The position numbers and the translations under genes were made by a program. Shown here piece after piece: positions 10,353 through 19,400 of a stretch of 64,000 nucleotides of DNA; positions within the stretch are counted from its first letter, which is position 1, and every line of letters starts with the position of its first letter. The stretch spans positions 25,585,612 to 25,649,611 of the forward strand of contig OX421497.1 of NCBI GenBank assembly GCA_949126835.1, written 5' to 3'. This stretch comes from Anisus vortex. Taxonomy: Eukaryota; Mollusca; Gastropoda; Planorbidae. The notes beneath the pieces were generated by a model that saw nothing but the letters and a program-made list of their open reading frames with translations, did no database searches and was not told the origin of the DNA.

Positions 10353-10562
10353 CAGTGGCGTAGCTAGTGGAGGGGGAGTCCAAATTCGAAAGTCCCCCCA
10401 GGCTCCTACTTGAACGGGGCCCCCAAAGGAGTGTCCGAAAAATTTTTTTGCTTTTGCAGGGCCCCCTCAAAGGAGTGTCGGAAAAAATTGTTTGCAGTGG
10501 CCATTGAAGAGGCCAAGCCCCCCCCCCCCCCCCGGGCCCCCAAATCCCTATCTACGCCACTG
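10353..10562. mobile_element. Short MITE (210 bp) with CAGTGGCGTAG termini
   Basis: The left end CAGTGGCGTAGCTAG and right end TATCTACGCCACTG are inverted repeats. Flanking 8-mers CATGCGGA (10345-10352) and CATACGGA (10563-10570) form a target duplication with one mismatch, which fits a hAT-like superfamily. The interior holds two copies of a CAAAGGAGTGTC(C/G)GAAAAA module and a run of about 16 C. There is no coding capacity. Confidence 0.8.
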
Positions 10563-10570
10563 CATACGGA

Positions 10571-11679
10571 CAGAACCTCTCATGGACACAGAGCCATATC
10601 TTTCTTATTGCATTGTCTGACCCTTCTGTGGCATTGATATGTTTTTTTTAAATAATGTTTTTTACTTTTTCCGTTATCACTGTGTTAATTTTAATACATA
10701 CTTATTGCCACAGCTCTAATCCATAAATACACATCTAAGGCACAAAGACACTTATTTTTATGCACACAAACATATCGTCAGGCACATTCACTATTGATCT
10801 CCCCTTCCCCTACCACCACCAATAGACCTGAAATAAACAAATCATTCCACAGCATTCATAGAATAGGTAAAAAAAAAAAAAAGGACTCCGTTTTGACTTC
10901 TATAGACCAAACAGCACTGCGTTTCACAGATTCTGTGCTGCATTTTCACATACACAAACTTTTTTATACACATTATTTGCCCTTCTTAAATACGATTACA
11001 ATATTTAGTCACACAATGTGTATGTATGTGTAAGTTTAAAAAAAAAGTGTTTGCCCAATGCTTTGTTGTTATATTCATGTTCGTCAACTTAAAGGGTGTG
11101 GGTGACTTCCCTTACCTTGTGGGTAGTTGTACTTAGACCTAATTAAAAATATTATGCCTAACTGCTACATAGTCTATGTATTTTTTTTTTGAAAATTATT
11201 ATTCATTTTCTTTCTTTTTATAAACAGTGGATGTTCAATTGTATAAACTGTACACAGTTGACGTATATGTGAGTCTAAAGTAGATCTATTACAATTTCCA
11301 TACAACTACATCTAGATTTAGTCCAGATTAGAAGTAAAATATTAGACTACGTCTTCAGTTTAACTCACTTCGTCTTTATTATCCATCGTGTGGCGATTTT
11401 CGGGTAACAACTTCTTTCAGACTTAGATCAATTTTGTGGCGAGCGAAAATTTCTTTAGTCAGTCCCGTTTCATTTTTTTTTTAATTTCCCAGTTAATAAA
11501 AGAATTCTGGTTGATATTATGGTAAAGGTTGTTGTTGTTGTTTTCATTGTTTTTTGTTTATGGAATAATCTTAAGTCGGACACGGTGGTTCTCTCCCTTT
11601 TTGTCCCCTGCAGTTTAAATTCACTCCTCATTAATTAATGTAGTAATATCAAGCGCTGCAGTGATGTGACAGCTGTTGG
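10571..11679. other. Intergenic AT-rich DNA
   Basis: No convincing exon, RNA gene or element end. A-runs are at about 10868 and 11040, with a (GTT)n tract near 11527-11545. Confidence 0.5.
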
Positions 11680-12045
11680 TATGGCCTGGCCTGTACCTTG
11701 TTCCTTGCTTTTAGCAATGACTTGCCGAACTATCTAGGATGCTCTAATTTGGTCGACCGGGAAGGACCTGCTCTACAGCAGTCTCTCCAGCAGGATTTGA
11801 ACGCGGTAGCCTGTTACGCCAAGCTATGGGGTATGGAGATAAAACTGCCTGAAAACTGTCTTCTCGCTTTTCACCCTTGGTATCGATATCATAAAAGTAA
11901 CGATCGAGTTGAACATTGGTGGCCGCGCTCTGGCATGCGACCAGAAGCTGGTCTATCTCGGAGTAACACTGGACCGAAATCTAACCATGTATGACCATTT
12001 GAGGGCAGTCATAACTCACTCCGGTGAAATGAGGTTCAAGTCTGA
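11680..12045 (+). pseudogene. Decayed non-LTR (LINE) reverse-transcriptase fragment
   Basis: Frame-jumping plus-strand reading gives motifs of the late reverse-transcriptase domain of LINEs. These are FSNDLPN (cf. YINDLPN) near 11710, then LQQDLNAVACYAKLWGMEI (11790-11850), KTVFSLFTLG in a shifted frame, and KLVYLGVTLDRNLTMYDHL near 11945-12000 (the GVTLDRxLT box). At least two frameshifts interrupt it, so it is not functional. The LINE clade is undetermined. Confidence 0.75.
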
Positions 12046-12194
12046 TGCAATGATGAAACTGTAGCACACCTAATGTATTCTTTAATTATATAGCCACATT
12101 GTTAAATATTCAGACAACTTATACACGTAAAACTTACTCTCTACTTCATTATTTCAAAATCTAAACCATTACTGGTACGTGTTGTGTTTTTGTA

Positions 12195-12492
12195 GGGCAG
12201 TGTGTTCGACTGGCGTACCGAAGGTCCTGGGTTCGAATCCTGGTGAAGGCTAGGATTTGTTTCACCGGCACTATGGATCAATATGGCCCGACGGGATACT
12301 TTACTAGGATTTCTTCACCGTTCTGGAGGGTGTCCCTGAGTCTACCACGCTGGGTACATGACAAAGTTGGGGCAACGTAAAGTCGGCTGGACATTGTGCT
12401 GGCTACAAAATCCACCAGTATGCCGAAGCCACAGAAACTGGTGAACGCTGCTTCACTGGATCCTTTTTGGTCCCACGGTATTACTTACTTTA
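12195..12492 (+). mobile_element. tRNA-derived SINE, family 1, long copy
   Basis: The tRNA-like head (GTGTGTTCGACTGGCG) has its B box GGTTCGAATCC at 12230-12240. The body includes GGCTAGGATTTGTTTCACC, TTGGGGCAACGTAAAGTCGG and GTGCTGGC, and ends in a TATTACTTACTTTAC tail. The tail lies about 30 bp upstream of the splice acceptor that opens the RING gene's first visible exon, so the SINE sits in its upstream intron or promoter. Confidence 0.75.
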
Positions 12493-12523
12493 CTTATTTG
12501 TGTTTTTTTTTTATTAATCGCAG

Positions 12524-13061
12524 ATTCCAAGATGGCATCAGTTATGTCGAGTTCATCATTTCCCTAACAACGTGAGAGACTTGTTAGACCAAGATGGAGA
12601 GGAGTAATGGGAGAGGAGAGCAGTCACAGAGAAGACCTTCCGCGGAGGATGGGCAAAATAGAGTTTCCAGAAGTACTCAGACTTTGCAAAACGAAGAATT
12701 TGAAGACAGCAACGAATCTGTTGGACAAAGTCCCAATGATTCTACATCAAGATCAAATGAGCCAGGTCACGGTTTACCCATTGAAAGAACCAACACAGTC
12801 ACAGAATCAGGATATGACTCTAACAGAAATACCATCAGTACCAGTGAAGGTGGCGCGGGTGTTGATTCTAGCAATTCTTTCCTCGATGGAGCATGGGGTT
12901 ATGACCACTCCCAGGCTACTTATTTAAAGTCTGGCACTACTGCAAATGACTTCACTTCCAAAGCTGAAATGGCGGAACTCTATGCAACATTTGCTGAAAA
13001 CAACAATGTTAATGTCTATAATGTCGAACAATCTAGACCGAGTGCTATACAAGAGGTTAGG
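12524..13061 (+). other. Exon 1 of the visible RING gene (5' leader plus codons 1-156)
   Basis: The exon is preceded by a T-rich tract and CGCAG (acceptor ending 12523), so an upstream non-coding exon probably exists. It ends at AGG before a strong donor GTAAGT (13062-13067). Reading through that donor adds only nine codons before a stop. Confidence 0.6.
12532..12567 (+). CDS. Upstream ORF (11 codons) in the 5' leader of the RING gene
   Basis: An ATG (context AAGATGGCA, a good initiation context) opens a short frame ending at TAA before the main start. Its frame differs from that of the main ORF. If the exon really begins at 12524, ribosomes would meet this uORF first, so it could dampen translation. 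Existence of the uORF is seen; its use is inference. Confidence 0.35.
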   Translation: MASVMSSSSFP

Positions 13062-14978
13062 GTAAGTTTTTTTCCCCCCGCCAACAAATAAAAATAGAAT
13101 GTAAAAAAAATATACACCCAGGTCTAGTGTAAAAAAAATGAAATATTTTTATTTTAAAATGTATTCCTACCCAGTGTAACCATACACTTGTATGTCTTTG
13201 ACACTTTGTACAAAGAAGATCGCAAACATTGCTTTGACAATATCCACACAAAAAGTGCTTGTCTCTTTGTTTCCCAGCCTGTGGAGGAGTCACGTGTAAT
13301 TGCCCAAGAAACTGGCGAGCAGTTCGATGTAGGCCTACAGTTACAAGGAGATGATGTTCCAGTAGCATTACCGCCACAAGACGTGGACATACACCGAAGA
13401 CGTCACTTTCACAGGGGAGGTAGGGACTTTTTTTTGGGTATTTAAACACATTTAAAATATTATTACATCATTGATATTCATAACTATTTTTTTTTCAAAT
13501 AAATTTCTACATTTAACCTTTTGGGTTACGTAAAAAAACAACTTTATATATAAACGCCGACGAGTTTTGCACCAGTTAGCCCGTGGTCTCCGACTTCAGT
13601 CTGCTTTTCTTTCTGGGTGTGCTTCCATAGCTTTTGATCAACCAATATCGACTGCAAGGCAGCAGTTAATTATTTTTTAATTTTTATTTTCTCTCCTAGA
13701 TTACTGCTATCCTTAACTAACGGCCTCATCTGTCCGGGTCTAGAGTTAAAGCGCTCTATGCTCACTTTTTGCAGTCATTTCCTTGGATTTATGAGGCATT
13801 TATAAAAGAGTATCCTTACCACGTGATACACCTCCTCACCCTCCGACGACAGCAAACCAGTTGGTCCACGGCCGTTTATTCAGTATTCACGGCTAAATCT
13901 TATATCTAAAGGTCATTCACCTATCCGCCACCTGGGGACGCGCTTAGACGGAGATGATCGCCCCCCCCCCTCCAAGCGCATTCAGTCGAGATCCATTCCT
14001 CCATTCCTTACGCATCCATACACAGAAGCTCCCAAACCCGTCCCCCCCCACCTCAATATTTAGGCCTACTTAATGGCCCGTTGCGCCTTATTTATACTGT
14101 TGTAGTCTGGGAAATCCTGGACATTAATTCCGGCTTAAATAATCTTCAATTTTATTCAAATACAAGTTATAAACGCAAAATAGATAATCTGATTATAGTA
14201 AACACTCTTTTAAAGTTGAACTACAACAATTTTACATTTGGCTCTTATAAAAAAATATTGATCTATTCAAAGTAGACCTTCGTGGCCTTAAAACTCCAAG
14301 TGTGGCGCTGACACAAAAAGAAGTTCCTGGGAGTGCGCTCATTTGAATCTGTGGCGCTTTCTTTTTTTTTTTAGTCCCTTAACCTTGACGGTCGTTGGAG
14401 GAAGCTAATGGACACTGGGTGTCCATTAGTCCTCTCTTGGGCTTGGTAGACTTGGCGGCGCCCATCTCCTCTCCAAGTCGGCGGTGGATTTATAGCTGTC
14501 TGCACCGAGGGTCGAACCCCTGATGCGGCGCTTGGGAGTCGAGCTCGCTGTCGACTTTGCTAACCAGCCGCAAAGAGGCGCCTTCTTTATGGAACAGTTT
14601 ACCTCAAACACTGAGAGAATGTGAGACTTAAAGACTTTTCTCTTTGGCTAATACATCTGCCACTGCAATTCACACCAAGAGCGCACTAAGCATGCTAAAT
14701 TTAATAGTATGGATAGAAGCGCTATAAGAAATGACCATTATTATTATTATCATCTTGTAATAAATATATTGTTTTCTTTTTATTACGGAGTATATTTTAG
14801 TTGTTGTTTTTAAAATCCAGCAGGTATGCTGGTGAGATGTTTGACGTGTTTTCGCTGGCCTGTAGCTGTACAGAACTGGCCCTGTGGATGCATCTGTAAC
14901 TGCTTAGAATGTGCTGACTACATGGTCAGGTGTGCGCAGTGTGACTTTGACATTGACCATTACACTCTGATAGGATGA
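12594..14978 (+). CDS. Three-exon gene for a 255-residue protein with C-terminal all-Cys RING-like finger
   Basis: The proposed CDS joins 12594-13061, 13278-13419 and 14821-14978 (768 nt, 255 residues plus stop). Introns are GT-AG and phases fit: exon 1 ends in phase 0 and exon 2 in phase 1. Residues about 1-155 are acidic, Ser/Asn/Glu-rich and apparently disordered. Residues about 157-203 are charged and end in HRRRHFHRG. The last exon encodes C-x2-C-x10-C-x-C-x3-C-x2-C-x6-C-x2-C, the exact spacing of IAP-type C-terminal RING fingers (PCGH...C..CA), but the His position is Cys (PCGC). RING fingers of this type act as E3 ubiquitin ligases. That role, and folding with the altered ligand, are inferred. 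No BIR domain is present. An in-frame TAG at 12585-12587 supports the start at 12594. More 5' exons are possible. Confidence 0.7.
13278..13419 (+). other. Exon 2 of the RING gene
   Basis: The acceptor is CTTTGTTTCCCAG (ending 13277) and the donor GTAGGG begins at 13420. It encodes about 47 residues (start PVEESRVIAQETGEQFDVG), polar and without a named domain, in frame with exon 1. Confidence 0.6.
14400..14605 (-). mobile_element. tRNA-derived SINE, minus strand
   Basis: Read on the minus strand it has an A-box-like GCGGCTGGTTAGCAAAG (about 14556-14572) and a B box GGGGTTCGACCCT (14508-14520), then a tRNA-unrelated body (CCGCCGACTTGGAGAGG). It lies in intron 2 of the RING gene. Confidence 0.65.
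14675..14760 (+). mobile_element. 3' tail of SINE family 2
   Basis: AGAGCGCACTAAGCATGC, ATGGATAGAAGCGCTATAAG and a CCATTATTATT tail match the end of the complete SINE at 7369-7441. The 5' half is missing. Confidence 0.7.
14821..14978 (+). other. Terminal coding exon of the RING gene (zinc finger)
   Basis: The acceptor is TTTTTAAAATCCAG (ending 14820), followed at once by a second CAG. Splicing at 14821 or 14824 is therefore equally in frame and differs by one residue (a NAGNAG site). It encodes the whole RING-like finger and an acidic tail ending DHYTLIG. Confidence 0.65.
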
Positions 14979-15890
14979 TTGGCGATAGTGATGTCTAAAG
15001 TAAAATAACAACCTAGTGTGCCTTTATAAAAAGATGTTCAGATCAATAAGCTGATCATTGTTACGATACCCCATGTATTGTGGTACCAGATTGCTCAGGA
15101 CTACTTATCAGCTAGACAACGTGATCCAGATCATGCACTCCCCCTCCCATACATGTGCATTAGCTTAACCGAATTTCCTGAACGTTCCAAGGCCAAGGAT
15201 CTGACTAATTAGACCTGCTAATGTATAGTTCACCAGTCACAATGAGGCACCATGGATGCTGGTCGGATATTTATGGTATTAGATCTGAACCCATTTCAAA
15301 GAAAGACGAGATCATTCTATTAGGTTTCGGATAATTGATTCAGCTGTATCCCTCGAGCTAGAAATACTAAACAACATGATCGGAACAATAGTTGCAAGCA
15401 CCCTTCTGCGGACCAGCTTGATTTAATTAGCGGAGTTGTTGCCACAAAAATTGGCTACTGTCGGTTTTGTATCCTGCTCACGAAGAAAACAACAGCATGA
15501 TTCACGGAGAGCTGTTGCCAGGAACTCTTTTTTAACTTAGATGTACGCTTTTCTCACTGATGTCAGTTACCGATTTTGACCCAACTCTAAACTTGCCACT
15601 GTTGATTCTATCTCGTGGTTTTCGTAGTTGCAGATTGCAACTCGTTTCTATAGGACTCTTCGGGGGTGCAGTTCAACGGCCCTATACCAACATCTCTTTG
15701 TCATAAGAGACACTTCCATCATTGAACGACAGTTTACGAACTTTTGACAATTTAGTAATGTTGGTTCAACTTGGTTGTAGGTGTTGCTTTATTGCTAGTT
15801 GACGGAATTAGAAATGAAGTTATGACTAAACTCTAGCCTTCCCAAGCATGATCCGACTTTTCTAATAAAGATTAGATTACAAATTTCAAA
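14979..15890 (+). other. Probable 3' UTR of the RING gene
   Basis: About 900 bp of complex, non-repetitive, stop-rich sequence follows the stop codon. The first well-placed AATAAA is at 15864-15869, so I infer the transcript ends shortly after it. Transcript data would be needed to fix the end. Confidence 0.45.
15864..15869 (+). promoter_or_regulatory. Candidate polyadenylation signal AATAAA
   Basis: Canonical hexamer in TCTAATAAAGATTAG, on the coding strand about 890 bp after the RING gene stop codon. Confidence 0.4.
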
Positions 15891-16434
15891 CATTCTATCA
15901 TTACATTGGAATGGATTACATTATTTAGCTTTCGTGGCTCACAGATGTATCATTGTTTTTCACTGTTTGTTGTGTTTTATAGCCTATTCTTTATAGTCTC
16001 TATTACATCTATTGCATAATTCTCAATTTTGATGTTTTATGCCTGTGCTTTATCACTTTCTACATTAGAGCTGCCTCTATTTATATACTAGACTCCAACG
16101 AATGAATCTCAATGTAATAATGCCCATTGAATGTAATGGACCATTTAGAAACCTTGTATATAAAAGCGAAGTTATTCAACATTCAAAAGACCGTAGGCTA
16201 TACCGTAATAAACCTCATCCATCTATCAATATAAAAAGAAGTGTTTCTTTTCATTATTTCTTGTGTGTTAACTTGAAGTATATGTGTGATAATGTGCATT
16301 GTTACGATTTAGTTACTAACTGTTATTACGATGGTATAATGATCGTAGAATCAGTTTCAATTAATAGTGTGCTGAAGCAAATGAAGAATATAATTCTTGT
16401 TGAATAACTATTTGTTTAACCAATGACAAGTTGA
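15891..16434. other. AT-rich spacer before the satellite
   Basis: A 101-codon frame (16102-16407) is present but has no recognisable domain, no splice context and AT-driven composition. I do not call it a gene. Confidence 0.5.
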
Positions 16435-19400
16435 TATAGAATAGAAAGAGATAGGTGTGGTCTAAATAGGAAATAGAGAATAGAGAGGGGTTTGGTCTAA
16501 ATAGAGGGTAGAGAATAGAGAGAGGTAGGTTTGGTCTAAATAGGAGGTAGAGAAATGAGAGAGAGATAGATTTGGTCTAAATAGGAGGTAGAAAATAGAG
16601 AGAGATAGGTTTGGTCTAAATAGGAGGTAGAGAATAGAGAGAGGTACTCATCCTAAATAGGAGGTAGAGAAATGAGAGAGGTAGGTTTGGTCTAAATAGG
16701 AGGTAGAGAAATGAGAGAGAGATAGTTTTGGTCTAAATAGGAGGTAGAGAATAGAGAGATAGGGTTGGTCTTAAATAGGAGGTAGAGAATAGAGAGATAG
16801 GTTTGGTCTTAAATAGGAGGTAGAGAAATGAGAGAGATAGGTTTGGTCTAAATAGGAGGTAGAAAATAGAGAGAGATAGGTTTGGTCTAAATAGGAGGTA
16901 GAGAATAGAGAGATGTAGGTTGGTCTAAATAGGAGGTAGAGAAGAGAGAGATGTAGGTTTGGTCTAAATATGAGGTAGAGAATAGAGAGAGGTACTCATC
17001 CTAAATAGGAGGTAGAAAATAGAGAGAGGTACTCATCCTAAATAGGAGGTATAGAATAGAGAGATAGGTTTGGTCTTAAATAGGAGGTAGAGAATAGAGA
17101 GATAGGTTTGGTCTAAATAGGAGGTAGAGAATAGAGAGATAGGTTTGGTCTTAAATAGGAGGTAGAGAATAGAGAGATAGGTTTGGTCTTAAATAGGAGG
17201 TAGAGAATAGAGAGATAGGTTTGGTCTTAAATAGGAGGTAGAGAATAGAGAGATAGGTTTGGTCTTAAATAGGAGGTAGAGAATAGAGAGATAGGTTTGG
17301 TCTAAATAGGAGGTAGAGAAATGAGAGAGATAGGTTTGGTCTAAATAGGAGGTAGAAAATAGAGAGAGATAGGTTTGGTCTAAATAGGAGGTAGAGAATA
17401 GAGAGATGTAGGTTTGGTCTAAATATGAGGTAGAGAATAGAGAGAGGTACTCATCCTAAATAGGAGGTAGAAAATAGAGAGAGGTACTCATCCTAAATAG
17501 GAGGTATAGAATAGAGAGATAGGTTTGGTCTAAATAGGAGGTAGAGAAATGAGAGAGAGATAGGTTTGGTCTAAATAGGAGGTAGAAAATAGAGAGAGAT
17601 AGGTTTGGTCTAAATAGGAGGTAGAGAATAGAGAGATGTAGGTTTGGTCTAAATAGGAGGTAGTGAATAGAGAGAGGTAGGTTTGGTCTAAATAGGAGGT
17701 AGAGAAATGAGAGAGAGATAGTTTTGGTCTAAATAGGAGGTAGAGAATAGAGAGAGATAGATTTGGTCTAAATAGGAGGTAGTGAATAGAGAGAGGTAGG
17801 TTTGGTCTAAATAGGAGGTAGTGAATAGAGAGAGGTAGGTTTGGTCTAAATAGGAGGTAGAGAAATGAGAGAGAGATAGTTTTGGTCTAAATAGGAGGTA
17901 GAGAATAGAGAGAGATAGGTTTGGTCTAAATAGGAGGTAGAGAAATGAGAGAGATAGGTTTGGTCTAAATAGGAGGTAGAAAATAGAGAGATATAGGTTT
18001 GGTCTAAATAGGAGGTAGAGAATAGAGAGATGTAGGTTTGGTCTAAATAGGAGGTAGAGAATAGAGAGAGGTACTCATCCTAAATAGGAGGTAGAGAATA
18101 GAGAGAGGTACTCATCCTAAATAGGAGGTAGAAAATAGAGAGAGGTACTCATCTCTAAATAGGAGGTAGAGAATAGAGAGATAGGTTTGGTCTAAATAGG
18201 AGGTAGAGAAATGAGAGAGAGATAGGTTTGGTCTAAATAGGAGGTAGAGAAATGAGAGAGAGATAGGTTTGGTCTAAATAGGAGGTAGAAAATAGAGAGA
18301 GGTACTCATCCTAAATAGGAGGTAGAGAAAAGAGAGATGTAGGTTTGGTCTAAATAGGAGGTAGTGAATAGAGAGAGGTAGGTTTGGTCTAAATAGGAGG
18401 TAGAAAATAGAGAGAGATAGGTTTGGTCTAAATAGGAGGTAGAGAATAGAGAGAGGTACTCATCCTAAATAGGAGGTAGAGAATAGAGAGAGGTAGGTTT
18501 GGTCTAAATAGGAGGTAGAGAAATGAGAGAGAGATAGGTTTGGTCTAAATAGGAGGTAGAGAAATGAGAGAGAGATAGGTTTGGTCTAAATAGGAGGTAG
18601 AAAATAGAGAGAGGTACTCATCCTAAATAGGAGGTAGAGAATAGAGAGATGTAGGTTTGGTCTAAATAGGAGGTAGTAAATAGAGAGAGATAGGTTTGGT
18701 CTAAATAGGAGGTAGAAAATAGAGAGAGATAGGTTTGGTCTAAATAGGAGGTAGAGAATAGAGAGAGGTACTCATCCTAAATAGGAGGTAGAGAATAGAG
18801 AGAGGTAGGTTTGGTCTAAATAGGAGGTAGAGAATAGAGAGAGGTACTCATCCTAAATAGGAGGTAGAGAATAGAGAGATGTAGGTTTGGTCTAAATAGG
18901 AGGTAGAGAAATGAGAGAGAGATAGGTTTGGTCTAAATAGGAGGTAGAAAATAGAGAGAGGTACTCATCCTAAATAGGAGGTAGAGAAAAGAGAGAGGTA
19001 GGTTTGGTCTAAATAGGAGGTAGTGAATAGAGAGAGGTAGGTTTGGTCTAAATAGGAGGTAGAAAATAGAGAGAGATAGGTTTGGTCTAAATAGGAGGTA
19101 GAGAATAGAGAGAGATAGTTTTGGTCTAAATAGGAGGTAGAGAAATGAGAGAGAGATAGGTTTGGTCTAAATAGGAGGTAGAAAATAGAGAGAGATAGGT
19201 TTGGTCTAAATAGGAGGTAGAGAATAGAGAGAGATAGGTTTGGTCTAAATAGGAGGTAGAGAAATGAGAGAGAGATAGGTTTGGTCTAAATAGAAGGTAG
19301 AGAATAGAGAAAGATAGGTTTGGTCTAAATAGGAGGTAGAGAAATGAGAGAGAGATAGGTTTGGTCTAAATAGGAGGTAGAAAATAGAGAGAGATAGGTT

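Larger units (their letters stand above)
13420..14820 (+). other. Intron 2 of the RING gene, repeat-laden
   Basis: This contains a 64-codon AT-rich frame (14081-14275) of no recognisable kind. It also holds C runs near 13961 and 14041, a minus-strand SINE at 14400-14605 and a SINE tail at 14675-14760. Confidence 0.5.

Noticed and set aside
13057..13449. Minus-strand 130-codon frame across exon 2 of the RING gene
   Set aside because: It is antisense to exons that join in phase on the plus strand, and it crosses the intron and low-complexity T runs.
16102..16407. 101-codon frame just left of the giant array
   Set aside because: AT-rich composition, no recognised motif, and no splice or promoter signal. 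It could be real, but I cannot support it.
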